Notes: generated by a model from the letters alone, not told the origin. Positions 17,007 through 26,904 are shown, numbered from the stretch's first letter. The stretch: DNA of 64,000 nucleotides from Falsirhodobacter flavus (GCA_029846755.1 JARWBI010000004.1:1-64000), one strand, 5' to 3'. Translations and numbers: made by a program.

Positions 17007-18934
17007 AGGCCGCTCCCAACAGAGGTAAGTGGGACGATTGGAGGCATGGATTCGGCATCTACCTGCGACGCACGAACTAGGGGCGCAGAAAATTTGCTCA
17101 GAATGAACCTAACAATTTCGAGATCTATATAGAAGCGGCTTGCCACCCAGGCCGAAGCAGTGCTGGCCTCTTTGATTAGTAGTAAATCTGATTTTATACG
17201 TAAAAGGAAGGGTATCGATCTAGCGTCAGCAAACCACTTAGTGCATTCAAGACATCGCTGTGCACCGCAAATGTTGCCGGGGAGGTGATTTGGATCGCCC
17301 CCTCGATCAGGATCTTTGGGCGAAATGCATACGAGACCCTTCGCGGAACGCGGCAAGCTCTCAGGTCGCGGGATCCTCAGTCTCGTGCCGATTAGTTGCA
17401 TCTGCCTCAAATCCGAAACTATTCTTCCCTGAAGGTTGATCAAGTTCGTCGCGTCTTCTGCGAGTTGTAGCCTGTCGTCGATGTATCGAGTAAAACTTTT
17501 AAGCGTCTTATGTTGAAGGGACATCGCGGTGACTACCGGATTGTAGCTCGACTTCCGATAAGCAAACATTGCCCAAGTGTCTCGACACATCAGTAGGTCG
17601 AATTCGATCTTTCCGCCATCCTCCCGTTTGACGTCTAATGATTCCAGAACTGAATTGATGATAATATTCTCTCGAGTAAACCCGCCTCCGCCAACCGTCT
17701 CACTGCTAAAGTCTCTGATGTTTCCATAAGAATCCTGATATAACCAAACCAGTTTGGCGCGTTCGCGGTCGTGCTTCAGTCCGCTCTCTGCGGCTATACT
17801 TTCAAGTTGTCGTCTAAGTGGCTCTGTTTTGCTTATGACATGATTAATTATTTGGTAGGGGTCAAGGGGCTTGAAGCGGCAAGAAGACGACTTGAGTAAA
17901 TAAACCTTGCCTCTTTTGTAGGCTTGAATAATCACTTTCCTGTCTGGCTCGAGAATGCTGTCGGTATACCAGTTGGTAATGGACATCCTCGCCAATGCGT
18001 CTGGATTAAAGCCAGTTCTTAATGCGACTAGACCGAAAGGTATGGATATCTCCGATCGAGTATAGCTTATACAGCCTATATGGCGCGCAAGGGCTGTTGT
18101 GTTACTTGGCAAGAGTTCAGCAATTTCAAAATCCGGCGGTATGGATCCTGTCCGCATACCGTCCGATATCCTCGCTTTTTCCGCCTCGGTCCGATTGGGC
18201 TCGCTCGGAAACAAGTTCTTTGCTACCCATAGGCGATTTTCAAAGTGTGTCCATGTTCCGCCTGAATATCTGTTTGCGCCCGAGCTTCCGATTTGAGGGT
18301 TTGTCCCCCCATCTGCGATTTTGTTGCACCTCTCAAATCTAATTTTGATTTTTCTGTAGGTCTTTCCTAATGCCTTGAAGCAGTGAGACGCTTCTATAAG
18401 TGACAGGCTCTCTCCATCATAGGTATCTGGTGTGCTGCTAGAGAAAGCAGTGTATACTGAGAATTCTTTGGTGACTTCTAAGGGGCCGCGTCGTGCCTCA
18501 TCTAAATAGAAAGAACGCTCCAGAATGCGCTTCAGATTACTCGTAATTTGATATTTATACTCGTCGGTGCTTTCGAGTTGTCTCAAGTATAATATGTAAA
18601 GAGGCCACATTTCTTGAAGTGACCGCCAAAATTCGGTATCGTCGGGATCGCTTAAGCTTTGATTTCCGATTAGTAAGGAATTTATATCCAGAAAGCGCAA
18701 AAGACTGCTAATGGACGATTTTAGTTGCGAGCAATATGAAGAGGAGTTTCCGTGGCATAGCTCTCTAAGTGCCGGCATGATGAGCGCTAGGAATCTTGCC
18801 TTGGCAGCATAGCAGGTCTCTCCTGCGGTGAGCAGGGTTCCGAAATCCACTCGCCAAGGGGTAGATAGGTGAATACCTTGGCCCGTGACGAGGTATGTTT
18901 CATCGATCGGCATGAAGGGCCTCGGAGTATTCAT
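17003..18934 (-). CDS. Tyrosine recombinase-like protein, second of trio (643 residues)
   Basis: Size and position resemble Tn554 TnpB. The C-terminal part ends LQHKTLKSFTRYI, with the His and Tyr of the recombinase active site, but the region expected to contain HxxR reads LMCRDTWA, and the box I area reads RTGFNPDALARM without an obvious catalytic Arg in the usual place. The protein may therefore be degenerate at two catalytic positions. A Cys cluster (CGAQRCLECTKW) follows the catalytic domain. The start is ATG 18934, overlapping the upstream gene by 35 nt; ATG 18913 is an alternative. Confidence 0.8.
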   Translation of the reverse strand: MNTPRPFMPIDETYLVTGQGIHLSTPWRVDFGTLLTAGETCYAAKARFLALIMPALRELCHGNSSSYCSQLKSSISSLLRFLDINSLLIGNQSLSDPDDTEFWRSLQEMWPLYILYLRQLESTDEYKYQITSNLKRILERSFYLDEARRGPLEVTKEFSVYTAFSSSTPDTYDGESLSLIEASHCFKALGKTYRKIKIRFERCNKIADGGTNPQIGSSGANRYSGGTWTHFENRLWVAKNLFPSEPNRTEAEKARISDGMRTGSIPPDFEIAELLPSNTTALARHIGCISYTRSEISIPFGLVALRTGFNPDALARMSITNWYTDSILEPDRKVIIQAYKRGKVYLLKSSSCRFKPLDPYQIINHVISKTEPLRRQLESIAAESGLKHDRERAKLVWLYQDSYGNIRDFSSETVGGGGFTRENIIINSVLESLDVKREDGGKIEFDLLMCRDTWAMFAYRKSSYNPVVTAMSLQHKTLKSFTRYIDDRLQLAEDATNLINLQGRIVSDLRQMQLIGTRLRIPRPESLPRSAKGLVCISPKDPDRGGDPNHLPGNICGAQRCLECTKWFADARSIPFLLRIKSDLLLIKEASTASAWVASRFYIDLEIVRFILSKFSAPLVRASQVDAESMPPIVPLTSVGSGL

Positions 18935-20081
18935 TCGAATAGTCGGCTAGCCAAAGGGTGGAAAGTCCCTGAACGTATCGAAATGTCGTGTCAATATGTG
19001 CATGCCCGAGATATTCTTGAAGTAATGCGAGAGGTGCAGATAGGTAGAGTTCTCCTTCACGAGACGTCCAATGCTCGTGTCTTGCGGGGTGATCTCTCCA
19101 TTTCCTCAATAGATAGTGCACGGCAAAGTGGTGGCGGAGGATGTGAGGGGTGATCCCTGCGCGGCCGGAACTTGCGCAATTTATTGCAAACTTCTTCTGC
19201 AAGGTCCTGGCATTCACGGGACTGGCCTTTTCTCCAAATCCGAGAATTAAGTGCGCAGGATTGATGTTGATACCTCGGAGCGCGATTGCCCTATCAATGT
19301 TTCGGTAGTTGTCGACGTCTTGCAGCAACCAAAGGGGGATTGGAACGAAACGGGTTTTGCCTCCTTTTCCGACAATTTTCAACTTTGGGACAGATCGTGT
19401 TAACGTGACCTCCGCAACGGTTGGAAAGGTGGATTCTTGTAAAGATATCGCCTCTGATAATCTGGCGCCGACGCCATACATAACCTTTGCGGCGATTATT
19501 GCCGATGGATCCTCGAATTCTGAGATGAAAGCGAAGATCTGATCTTCGCTATACCATCGGGTAATTTCCTTTGGATTTCTGCGGCCCGCCGCAACAGGTG
19601 CTCCACGGCTACGGGTGCGTTTTGGGGAGGGCTTTCGAGCAATGTGGAGGGCCGTTCTATAGCCTGCGGAGATACAAAATTCTAAGAAGTCCACGACGCC
19701 GAGAATATACTGATTAGCTGATGACGCTCCAACTATCTTCATTAAGTCGCTGTGGTAGTCGAATAGATCGTCTTGGGAGTGAGATTGAATTGTGATGTTA
19801 CGTTCAATCATCCAGCGTCTGTGAGCATTCAATTGATATGCTCTGTTCTTCATAAATACTGTTGACGGCCGATTGACTTCTTTGCCCTCCAGCCGTGCGT
19901 TCCGCGAGCTTTTTCTTACCTCTGGTGCCCAGTTTCCGACAGCGCGATGATATAGATATTGGTTTATCTCGGAGGCGGGATTTCCTTCGTCGTCAAGTAT
20001 GAATGGGATGCCAACAAGATTTTCTGGAATTCCGGCTGCCACGCCAAAACTGTCAAAGAAAAACAAGTTTCTCTGCGGCAT
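18900..20081 (-). CDS. Tyrosine recombinase, first of trio (393 residues)
   Basis: A typical-length tyrosine site-specific recombinase, about the size of Tn554 TnpA. The N-terminal SAM-like core-binding domain covers roughly residues 80-160. The catalytic domain has YGVGARLSEAISL (box I Arg), TPHILRHHFAVHYL (HxLRH) and LLQEYLGHAHIDTTFRYV with the LGH and Tyr motifs, all intact. The ATG at 20081 has GAGG about 7 nt upstream and begins the leftward four-gene operon. The adjacent 745-bp non-coding stretch should contain its promoter. This is the member most likely to be catalytically competent on its own. Confidence 0.92.
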   Translation of the reverse strand: MPQRNLFFFDSFGVAAGIPENLVGIPFILDDEGNPASEINQYLYHRAVGNWAPEVRKSSRNARLEGKEVNRPSTVFMKNRAYQLNAHRRWMIERNITIQSHSQDDLFDYHSDLMKIVGASSANQYILGVVDFLEFCISAGYRTALHIARKPSPKRTRSRGAPVAAGRRNPKEITRWYSEDQIFAFISEFEDPSAIIAAKVMYGVGARLSEAISLQESTFPTVAEVTLTRSVPKLKIVGKGGKTRFVPIPLWLLQDVDNYRNIDRAIALRGININPAHLILGFGEKASPVNARTLQKKFAINCASSGRAGITPHILRHHFAVHYLLRKWRDHPARHEHWTSREGELYLSAPLALLQEYLGHAHIDTTFRYVQGLSTLWLADYSNEYSEALHADR

Positions 20082-20782
20082 TCCAACCTCTTCGAATGAA
20101 GTAGCGTCTCATAGAAAGCATTATCTTTGAGACTGCAGCATCATAGCGCGCTCATGTCTAGCGTTGCTTCGACCAACTCGAGGGGGCAGAATTGTTGCGA
20201 CTGAATTTGTTTCAGATGAGACTATAAGCCTTACGGAGAAACAGGTGCATCGCACGCAACCTGAAGGTGGTTTGGAATTCGTATTTTTCGCAATTATGTA
20301 TCAACGTCTGCACTAGCTTCGGAAATTAGTTGAAATGATCCTTGTTCGCTAATTGTTCCTGATTTTTCGCAAACGCGGCAGAGTGATGTGCAGAACGGGA
20401 CTAATCATTTTAGGATTGTGTCGTGGCGATTTCCTGAAGCCCAAGCCGTGAAGAATTATCACGAAGATGTGATGTTTTGTCGGGGCGCCTATGAAAGGTA
20501 TTGGGTCAATATCGTCGGTCATCTCCGCGCGCGTTCGAGCGCGTGTATCTCACTGTCTCTCGGGCTGCGAGGCTCGACTAGTGGAATTACCCCTTAGCCA
20601 ACGGTGAGCCCCCATGATCTCCGAGTGAGATGACTGGGACTGTCGCCTCTCCCGCTGCATCCTCCGGTCGGAGGTTGCGCCAGATCGGCTGGTGCCGTCG
20701 GCCGATCGGCGGACGGAAAACCGTCCGACCGCGTAAAGATATGATAAGTATTAGTTATACGTTTTCGATGCGCATTACAGAT
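20082..20782. other. Non-coding right end of the recombinase element
   Basis: About 700 bp without a convincing gene. It should hold the promoter of the recombinase operon. A perfect 7-bp hairpin CGGACGG-AAAA-CCGTCCG lies at 20710-20727 but lacks a T-tract. Short open frames here have no protein-like features. The AT-rich composition of the element continues to about 20560 and then gives way to GC-rich sequence. Confidence 0.5.
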
Positions 20783-20823
20783 TTCCAAGCTAAAGACGCG
20801 GGTTCGATTCCCGCCGCCCGCTC
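20783..20823 (+). repeat. Right attachment-like repeat: partial tRNA-Gly 3' end
   Basis: An orphan tRNA 3' portion with an intact T arm (GCGGG-TTCGATT-CCCGC), acceptor half CGCCCGC and CCA, but no 5' half. It matches the tRNA-Gly 3' half at 14625-14667 in three blocks with several substitutions. Likely the displaced end of the original tRNA target; not a functional tRNA. Confidence 0.65.
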
Positions 20824-20826
20824 CAG

Positions 20827-21258
20827 TCACTTTTCTTCGGAAGCTGCCGCGTCGGAAATTCCCGCCGCTTCCATATCCATCCACATCGGTTCGAACACGT
20901 TGCCATCCGGGTCGCGGAAGGTGCGCGAATACATGAAGCCGTGATCGTCGGCGGGCTTCGGCTCGGTCCCTCCGGCGGCCAGCGCGGCCTCGGTGATGTC
21001 GTCCACCGCCTCGCGGTTTTCGCGCGACAGGGCGATCAGCACGCCTGTGCCTTGCGCCGGATCGGCGAAGGGGCCAGTCAGGAAGCTTTTGAAACGGTCC
21101 TGCTTCAGGATCATCAGGTGGATCGTGTCGCTGATCGTGACCGCGCAGGCGGTATCGTCGGCGAAGCGCGTGTCCAACGTGAAGCCAAGCGCCTGATAGA
21201 ACGCTTTGGAGCGTTCGAGGTCGGTGACTGGAATGTTGACGAAGATCATCTGGGTCAT
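20827..21258 (-). CDS. VOC (glyoxalase/bleomycin resistance) superfamily protein
   Basis: A 143-residue protein of the vicinal oxygen chelate fold. It begins MTQMIFVNIPVTDLERSKAFY, the usual VOC first strand and helix, and contains RTFRDPDGNVFEPMWMD, where Glu is a common metal ligand. The arrangement of a single two-module VOC chain is typical of small lyase/dioxygenase-like proteins of unknown substrate. The start is the ATG at 21258. It lies 44 nt downstream of fabI on the same strand and directly beside the orphan tRNA fragment, so it is the first chromosomal gene after the integrated element. Confidence 0.9.
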   Translation of the reverse strand: MTQMIFVNIPVTDLERSKAFYQALGFTLDTRFADDTACAVTISDTIHLMILKQDRFKSFLTGPFADPAQGTGVLIALSRENREAVDDITEAALAAGGTEPKPADDHGFMYSRTFRDPDGNVFEPMWMDMEAAGISDAAASEEK

Positions 21259-21302
21259 GTCGTCCTCCTGTTCAGGACAACATGACGCGCAGATGTGTCA
21301 GG

Positions 21303-22091
21303 TCAAAGATGCTCGGGCTGCGGCATCCCAAGGACGTGGTAGCCGCCATCGACGCGCACGATCTCGCCCGAGGTATAGGCGCCGTAGTCCGACGCCAGAT
21401 AGACCGCCGTGCCGCCCACCGATTCCAGCGTGGCGTTGGACCGCAGCGGGGCGTTCTGTTCGGTCTGACGATAGGTGTTGCGCGCCCCGGCGATCGCAGC
21501 GCCCGCCAGCGTCTTCATCGGGCCGGGCGAGATGGCGTTCACGCGGATGCCCTGCGGACCCAGATCGTTGGCCAGATAGCGCACCGCCGATTCCAGCGCC
21601 GCCTTGGCCACGCCCATGACGTTATAGTTCGGCGTCACGCGGTTCGAGCCTTGATAGGTCAGCGTCAGAAGCGTGCCGCCGTTCGGCATCAGTTCCGACG
21701 CGCGGCGCGCCACGTCGATGAAGCTGAAGCAGGAGATGGTCAGCGAGTTCTGGAAATTCGCCTTCGAGGTGTTGATGAAACGCCCCGAAAGCTCGTTCTT
21801 GTCGGAAAAGGCGATGGCATGAACCAGAAAGTCGATGCTGCCCCATTCCGATTTCAGCCGATCGAAAGCGGTATCGAGGCTGGCCTCGTCCGTGACATCC
21901 ACATCGACCAGAAAGCTGGAGCCGACCGAGGCCGCAAGCGGCTCCAGCCGCTTGCCGAAAGCCTCTCCCTGATAGGTGAAGGCAAGCTCTGCGCCTTCTT
22001 CGGCCATTGCCTTCGCGATGCCCCAGGCGATGGAGCGTTCGTTCGCGACGCCCATCACCAGCCCGCGTTTGCCCTTCAGGAGTTCGGCCAT
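21303..22091 (-). CDS. fabI: Enoyl-[acyl-carrier-protein] reductase (NADH) FabI
   Basis: A 262-residue short-chain dehydrogenase of the FabI type, catalysing the last reduction of each fatty acid elongation cycle. The cofactor loop is GVANERSIAWGIAKA, characteristic of FabI rather than ordinary SDRs, and the active-site block is YQGSNRVTPNYNVMGVAKAALE with the Tyr-x6-Lys spacing. The C-terminus holds the substrate-binding region and GGYHVLGM. The gene follows fabB with only 10 nt between, in the order fabA-fabB-fabI. Confidence 0.97.
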   Translation of the reverse strand: MAELLKGKRGLVMGVANERSIAWGIAKAMAEEGAELAFTYQGEAFGKRLEPLAASVGSSFLVDVDVTDEASLDTAFDRLKSEWGSIDFLVHAIAFSDKNELSGRFINTSKANFQNSLTISCFSFIDVARRASELMPNGGTLLTLTYQGSNRVTPNYNVMGVAKAALESAVRYLANDLGPQGIRVNAISPGPMKTLAGAAIAGARNTYRQTEQNAPLRSNATLESVGGTAVYLASDYGAYTSGEIVRVDGGYHVLGMPQPEHL

Positions 22092-22101
22092 CTTCGTGCC
22101 C

Positions 22102-23328
22102 TTATTTGTATTTGCTCATGACAAGGGTAGCATTGGTGCCACCGAAGCCGAAGCTGTTCGACAAAACGCCGTCCAGTTCAACCCCTTCGCGAAGGGTCGT
22201 CACGATTTCGCCTTCGTGCAGTTCGGGATCCAGCATGGTCACGTTGGCCGAAGCCGCGATGAAATTGCCGTTCATCATCAACAGCGAATAGATCGCCTCG
22301 TGCACGCCCGTCGCGCCCAACGAGTGGCCGGTCAGCGATTTGGTTGAAGCGATCGGCGGGGTGGACCCTTCGCCGAAGACGCGGCGGATGGCCTTCACCT
22401 CGGTCACGTCGCCGACGCCGGTCGAGGTGCCGTGGCTGTTGATGTAATCGATGGTGCGGCCTTCGGGCAGGGTGCCCAGCGCCAGACGCATCGACCGCTC
22501 GCCACCCTCGCCCGAGGGGGCGACCATGTCGTAGCCGTCCGAGGTCGCACCATAGCCGGTGACCTCGCCGTAGATCTTGGCGCCTCGTGCCAGCGCGTGC
22601 GACAGTTCCTCCAGAACCACCACGCCACCGCCGCCCGCGATCACGAAGCCGTCGCGCGTCGCGTCATAGGGGCGCGAGGCGGTAGCGGGCGTGTCGTTGT
22701 ATTTGGACGACATCGCGCCCATCGCATCGAACAGGCAGGACAGCGTCCAGTCCAGTTCCTCGCCACCGCCGGCGAAGACGATATCCTGCTTGCCCAGCTG
22801 GATCTGTTCGACACCGTTGCCGATGCAATGCGCCGAAGTGGAGCAGGCGGAGGTGATCGAGTAGTTCACGCCCTTGATCTTGAACGGCGTCGCAAGGCAG
22901 GCCGAGTTCGTGGACGACATGCAGCGCGTGACCATGAACGGCCCCATGCGTTTGGGCGCGCCCTTTTCGATGACCGTGTTATGGGCCGAAAAGAAGTTCG
23001 ATGTGGACGGCCCGCCCGATCCCATGATGAGGCCCGTGCGTTCGTTCGACACGTCCGATTCTTCCAGCCCCGAATCCTTGATCGCCTGTTCCATGGCGAT
23101 GAAGTTATAGGCGGCACCCGGACCCATGAAGCGCAGGTCGCGCTTGTCGATGTGGTCTTCAAGCACGATCTGCGGCATGCCGTGAACCTGGCTGCGGAAG
23201 CCGTGCTTGGTGTATTCGGGCGATGCCACGATGCCGGAGCGGCCCGCGCGCAGCGAGGCTTCGACCTCGGCCGCGTTGTTGCCGATGGGGGATACGATGC
23301 CGATGCCGGTGATGACGACGCGACGCAT
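22102..23328 (-). CDS. fabB: Beta-ketoacyl-ACP synthase I FabB
   Basis: A 408-residue condensing enzyme. The nucleophile is in the [13 protein letters not shown] segment near residue 160, and the two histidines in [14 protein letters not shown] and [12 protein letters not shown] complete the Cys-His-His triad; the C-terminus has [14 protein letters not shown]. Its location after fabA indicates FabB (KAS I), which elongates the cis-unsaturated intermediate made by FabA, rather than FabF. The start is ATG 23328; the fabA stop lies 16 nt upstream. Confidence 0.96.
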   Translation of the reverse strand: MRRVVITGIGIVSPIGNNAAEVEASLRAGRSGIVASPEYTKHGFRSQVHGMPQIVLEDHIDKRDLRFMGPGAAYNFIAMEQAIKDSGLEESDVSNERTGLIMGSGGPSTSNFFSAHNTVIEKGAPKRMGPFMVTRCMSSTNSACLATPFKIKGVNYSITSACSTSAHCIGNGVEQIQLGKQDIVFAGGGEELDWTLSCLFDAMGAMSSKYNDTPATASRPYDATRDGFVIAGGGGVVVLEELSHALARGAKIYGEVTGYGATSDGYDMVAPSGEGGERSMRLALGTLPEGRTIDYINSHGTSTGVGDVTEVKAIRRVFGEGSTPPIASTKSLTGHSLGATGVHEAIYSLLMMNGNFIAASANVTMLDPELHEGEIVTTLREGVELDGVLSNSFGFGGTNATLVMSKYK

Positions 23329-23344
23329 GGGGCAATCCTTTCGG

Positions 23345-23854
23345 TTAGCTCGCAGAAAGAGCGACCTTCATGTCCTTGACCAGATAGATGACCTCGCCAT
23401 CCGCCTCGACGCGGCCATCGGCCACTCCCATGGTCAGGCGGCGGGTCTGCACGGCCTTGGTGAAATCGACGTGATAGCGCAGCATCTTGCGGTCGGGGCG
23501 GACCATGCCGGTCAGCTTGACCTCGCCCACGCCCAACGCATAGCCGCGACCCTGCCAGCCGCGCCAGCCAAGGTTGAAGCCCGTCAGCTGCCACAGACCG
23601 TCAAGGCCAAGACAGCCCGGCATGATCGGGTTGCCGGGGAAGTGGCAGGAGAAGAACCACAGGTCCGGGTTGATGTCGAATTCGGCGACGACATGGCCCT
23701 TGCCATGTTCCCCCCCGTCCTCCGAGATTTCCGTGATGCGGTCCATCATCAGCATCGGCGGTTCGGGAAGCTGGGCGTTGCCGGGGCCAAAAAGCTCCCC
23801 GCGCGCGCAGGCCAGAAGTGCTTCCTTGTCGAAACTCGTCGGATATCCGGCCAT
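23345..23854 (-). CDS. fabA: Beta-hydroxydecanoyl-ACP dehydratase/isomerase FabA
   Basis: A 169-residue hot-dog-fold enzyme that dehydrates 3-hydroxydecanoyl-ACP and isomerises the trans-2 product to cis-3, starting anaerobic-type unsaturated fatty acid synthesis. Signature regions are [40 protein letters not shown] (catalytic His region) and [11 protein letters not shown]. The start is ATG 23854 (MAGYPTSFD), giving the normal family length; upstream ATGs at 23866 and 23869 would add a short non-conserved extension. First gene of the fabA-fabB-fabI operon and divergent from irr. Confidence 0.96.
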   Translation of the reverse strand: MAGYPTSFDKEALLACARGELFGPGNAQLPEPPMLMMDRITEISEDGGEHGKGHVVAEFDINPDLWFFSCHFPGNPIMPGCLGLDGLWQLTGFNLGWRGWQGRGYALGVGEVKLTGMVRPDRKMLRYHVDFTKAVQTRRLTMGVADGRVEADGEVIYLVKDMKVALSAS

Positions 23855-23980
23855 CAGGCTCCCCATCATACTTTGCCATCCCTCTACCACTTGGGCTTGC
23901 GTAAGGGCAAGGGCGGGGGAATCCGTTTGAAAAAACCCGTCGCCGCGCGATATAGAAGGGGGATGCGAGGTGACGACCCT

Positions 23981-24397
23981 ATGACGGACAATGTGCTGGA
24001 GCGTGGAACGGACTGGCTGGCGAAGGGTGGCCTTCGCCCGACGCGGCAGCGCGTGGCATTGGCTGCGCTGCTGGTCGGTGACGGCAAAAACCGGCATGTG
24101 ACGGCGGAAAGCCTGTTCGCGGCATCCACCGATGCGGGCGAGAAGGTCAGCCTTGCCACCGTCTACAACACCCTGCGCGCCTTTTGCGAGGCGGGGCTGA
24201 TGCAGGAAGTCGTGGTCGATGGCTCCAAAAGCTATTTCGACACGCGCATGGACGATCACCCGCATTTCTTCTGGGAGGATACGGCGGAGTTGACCGATGC
24301 GCCCGCCGATCAGCTGGAAATCACCCGGCTTCCGGATCTGCCCAAAGGGGCGGAGCTGAGCCGTGTCGACGTCGTGATCCGCCTGCGCCGGACCTGA
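23981..24397 (+). CDS. irr: Iron response regulator Irr (Fur family)
   Basis: A 138-residue Fur-superfamily regulator. The winged-helix part contains [15 protein letters not shown] and [20 protein letters not shown]; the C-terminal part has [19 protein letters not shown], a His-rich segment matching Irr of Rhodobacterales. Irr senses haem/iron status and controls iron uptake and haem synthesis. ATG 23981 is preceded by GAGGTGA; an in-frame ATG at 23963 is an alternative. It is divergent from fabA. In this window hmuSTUV and sitABCD are plausible members of the same iron regulon, but no Irr site was proven. Confidence 0.92.
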   Translation: MTDNVLERGTDWLAKGGLRPTRQRVALAALLVGDGKNRHVTAESLFAASTDAGEKVSLATVYNTLRAFCEAGLMQEVVVDGSKSYFDTRMDDHPHFFWEDTAELTDAPADQLEITRLPDLPKGAELSRVDVVIRLRRT

Positions 24398-24448
24398 TCG
24401 GAACTTTCCCCAATTCGGCATGTTGATCCCCGCCAATTGGGGGTGCGC

Positions 24449-25267
24449 ATGTTCATTAGGTTCGGCTACGACATCACGATTTCCTGCCCGCAAGAAACGA
24501 CGCTGGTATCCCGCATGGCGATCCGGGACGAACGCCGCCCGGATCTGGCGCAGGACGAGGTGATCGAGCTTTCCCCCGGCGCCCGGCGCCACGAATTCGT
24601 CGACGGGTTCGGCAACCGTTGCTTGCGGATCGTCGCCCCGCCCGGCGATCTGCGCCTGCGCGGCGACGGGTTGATCCGCGATGACGGCTTCCCCGACCTG
24701 GTGGAGCCCGGCGCAGGCGAGACCCCGATCCACCAGTTGCCGGACGATGTGATGCAGTTCCTGCTGCCGAGCCGCTATTGCGAAAGCGACGAGCTTGGCA
24801 ATTTGGCGTGGAGCCTGTTCGGCCACCTGCCGCCGGGATGGGCGCGGGTGCAGGCGATCTGCGATCATGTGAATGCCGGGATCGCCTTCAACTATCAGAA
24901 CGCGTCGTCTTTCCGCACGGCAACGGGGGCGCTGCGGGACGGAACGGGGGTCTGCCGTGATTTCGCCCACACGGCCATCGCGCTCTGCCGCGCCATGTCG
25001 ATCCCGGCGCGATATGTGAACGGCTATCTGGGCGATATCGGGGTGCCCTACGGCGGGCCGATGGACTTTTCCGCGTGGTTCGAGGCGTTTCTGGACGGGC
25101 GCTGGTATGCGTTCGATGCGCGCCACAACGTCCCGCGCATCGGGCGGATCGACATCGCCTATGGCCGGGACGCTGCCGATGTAGCGATGATCCACAGCTT
25201 CGGCCCGCATCTGCTGAAGAACTTCACCGTGGTTTGCGATGAGGAAGCCGCGCTCGCCGCTCAGTAG
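24449..25267 (+). CDS. Transglutaminase-like domain protein
   Basis: A 272-residue cytoplasmic protein with a bacterial transglutaminase-like N-terminal region and a papain-like core. The nucleophile region is [16 protein letters not shown]. The second triad element normally gives His in an xxHAWFE context, but here reads [10 protein letters not shown]; the third is [11 protein letters not shown]. The Ser at the His position may be a subfamily trait, with the nearby DARHN His a possible substitute. The start at ATG 24449 avoids an upstream unsupported extension. The stop overlaps the end of epmA tail-to-tail by 7 nt. Substrate unknown; some relatives are annotated as proteases. Confidence 0.85.
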   Translation: MFIRFGYDITISCPQETTLVSRMAIRDERRPDLAQDEVIELSPGARRHEFVDGFGNRCLRIVAPPGDLRLRGDGLIRDDGFPDLVEPGAGETPIHQLPDDVMQFLLPSRYCESDELGNLAWSLFGHLPPGWARVQAICDHVNAGIAFNYQNASSFRTATGALRDGTGVCRDFAHTAIALCRAMSIPARYVNGYLGDIGVPYGGPMDFSAWFEAFLDGRWYAFDARHNVPRIGRIDIAYGRDAADVAMIHSFGPHLLKNFTVVCDEEAALAAQ

Positions 25268-26253
25268 CCCACGGGCGCCCAGATCACGTCATCGATACGC
25301 GGTGCGCCGGTGGCCAGCATCACCAATCGGTCGAACCCCATGGCGATGCCGGACGAGGCGGGCATATGGGCCAACGCGGCCAGCAGGTCCTCGTCGATCG
25401 GGTAGCGCTCGCCATAGCGGCGGGCTTTCTCGTCCATTTCCGCGACGAAACGGCGGCGCTGCTCGGTGGGGTCGGTCAGCTCTCCGAAGCCGTTGGCAAG
25501 CTCCACCCCGCAGGCATAGAGCTCGAACCTCTCGGCAAGGCGCGGATCGGCGGCGGGGCGGGCGAGGGCGGCCTCGACAATGGGATAGTGGTCGAGGATG
25601 GTCACGCGGCCCATGCCAAGCCCCGGCTCCACCTTCTCCGACAGGATGCGCGAGAAGATGTCGGACCATGTATCGTCATCCGCCACCCGCAGCCCGGCCT
25701 GCGCGGCCAGCGCGTCACGGTCGCCGATGGTGGGCAGCAGATCGACGCCCACACGGGCGAAGGCGTCCGGCACCGAAAGCCGCTCGGGTTCGGCAAAGGG
25801 ATCGCAGTTGCGGTCGCGAAACCGCAGCGGCCCGGCCATCCGCAGGATCGCCATGCAATCATCCATCAGGACGGTGTAGTCCTGCCCCGTGCGATACCAT
25901 TCCAGCATGGTGAATTCGGGGCTGTGCAGCGGCCCGCGTTCGCGGTTGCGGAAGACATGGGCGAAGGCGGCGATCCGGGTTTCCCCCGCCGCCAGCAGCT
26001 TCTTCATCGCGAATTCCGGCGATGTGTGCAGATACATCCGCCGCGACGCGCCGTCATTGCCGATGGCATCCGTGCCAAAGGCGTGCAGATGCGTCTCGTT
26101 GCCCGGACTGTTCTGAAGCGCGGCGGGATCCACTTCGATGAAGCCTTCATCCGCCAGCCACGCCCTGATGCGCGATTGCAGACGGTTGCGCTCCATCAGA
26201 AGGGGGCGGCGGTCGGCGTGGCGGTGGGCATCCCACCAATGGGAACGGGACAT
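25261..26253 (-). CDS. epmA: Elongation factor P--(R)-beta-lysine ligase EpmA (GenX/PoxA)
   Basis: A 330-residue class II lysyl-tRNA-synthetase paralogue lacking the anticodon-binding domain. Motif 2-type sequence [23 protein letters not shown] and motif 3 [13 protein letters not shown] are clear. EpmA adds lysine or beta-lysine to EF-P. It is divergent from efp with 84 bp between, which strongly supports the pairing. The start is ATG 26253 (MSRSHWW); upstream in-frame codons are not conserved-looking. EpmB, the lysine aminomutase partner, is not in this window. Confidence 0.95.
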   Translation of the reverse strand: MSRSHWWDAHRHADRRPLLMERNRLQSRIRAWLADEGFIEVDPAALQNSPGNETHLHAFGTDAIGNDGASRRMYLHTSPEFAMKKLLAAGETRIAAFAHVFRNRERGPLHSPEFTMLEWYRTGQDYTVLMDDCMAILRMAGPLRFRDRNCDPFAEPERLSVPDAFARVGVDLLPTIGDRDALAAQAGLRVADDDTWSDIFSRILSEKVEPGLGMGRVTILDHYPIVEAALARPAADPRLAERFELYACGVELANGFGELTDPTEQRRRFVAEMDEKARRYGERYPIDEDLLAALAHMPASSGIAMGFDRLVMLATGAPRIDDVIWAPVGY

Positions 26254-26337
26254 GGGTTCGGGCTTTCGATTTCCGCTGGAATGCGCTAGATCACGCGGCA
26301 ATTCCCGTCAACCGGGACCCCCAGCAAGGACGAATTC

Positions 26338-26904
26338 GTGAAAGTCATCGCATCCTCCCTTCGCAAGGGCAATGTCGTCGAGATGGACGGCAAGCTCTAT
26401 GCCGTTCTGAAGTCCGAGAACTTCCACCCCGGCAAGGGCACGCCGACGACTTCGGTCGACATGCGCCGCATCTCGGACGGGGTGAAGGTGTCGGAACGCT
26501 GGCGCACGACCGAGATGGTCGAAAAGGCGACGGTGGACGAGCGCGAATACGACTTCCTGTATGAAGACGGCGAAGGCTTCCACTTCATGGAGCCGAACAC
26601 CTATGAACAGCTGGTCGTGACCCCCGACGTGGTGGGCGATGACAACGTGTTCCTGGGCGAAGGCGTGAAGGTCTATCTGCGCACGTTCGAAGGCGTCGCC
26701 ATCGCGCTGGAACTGCCGCAGCGCGTCACGGTCGAGATTTCGGAGACCGAGCCGGTCGTGAAGGGGCAGACCGCGTCGTCGTCCTACAAGCCGGCGATCT
26801 GCACCAACGGCGTGCGCGTGATGGTGCCGCCGCATATCGGCACCGGCACGCGGATCGTCATCAACACCGAAGACCGTTCCTACGTCGAACGGGCGCGGGA
26901 CTGA
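26338..26904 (+). CDS. efp: Translation elongation factor P
   Basis: A 188-residue three-domain beta-barrel protein that relieves ribosome stalling at polyproline. The modification loop is [13 protein letters not shown] with Lys33, the residue EpmA modifies. The start codon is GTG at 26338, preceded by AAGGA. Domains run approximately 1-65 (KOW-like), 66-127 (OB) and 128-188, with the last containing [16 protein letters not shown]. The gene ends at a strong intrinsic terminator that begins at the stop codon. Confidence 0.97.
   Translation: MKVIASSLRKGNVVEMDGKLYAVLKSENFHPGKGTPTTSVDMRRISDGVKVSERWRTTEMVEKATVDEREYDFLYEDGEGFHFMEPNTYEQLVVTPDVVGDDNVFLGEGVKVYLRTFEGVAIALELPQRVTVEISETEPVVKGQTASSSYKPAICTNGVRVMVPPHIGTGTRIVINTEDRSYVERARD

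Larger units (their letters stand above)
14625..20823. mobile_element. Recombinase-trio integrated element at tRNA-Gly
   Basis: The segment between the intact tRNA-Gly and a partial tRNA-Gly 3' end carries four leftward genes in overlap: three tyrosine-recombinase-like proteins (393, 643 and 626 residues) and a small coiled-coil protein. The order and sizes recall Tn554 (TnpA about 361, TnpB about 630, TnpC about 125 residues) with an extra large recombinase, and the three-in-a-row layout recalls RIT elements. Base composition is visibly more AT-rich than the flanks. No cargo gene is recognised inside. The boundaries are inferred from the tRNA-derived ends and are uncertain because the two copies differ at several positions. 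Confidence 0.7.

Noticed and set aside
20710-20727. Hairpin CGGACGG/CCGTCCG as a transcription terminator
   Set aside because: No T-tract follows on either strand and no gene ends nearby.
20594-20884. Minus-strand frame containing GAGGGNRTRV
   Set aside because: This peptide is the antisense reading of the tRNA-Gly 3' end, a common false annotation, and not a protein gene.
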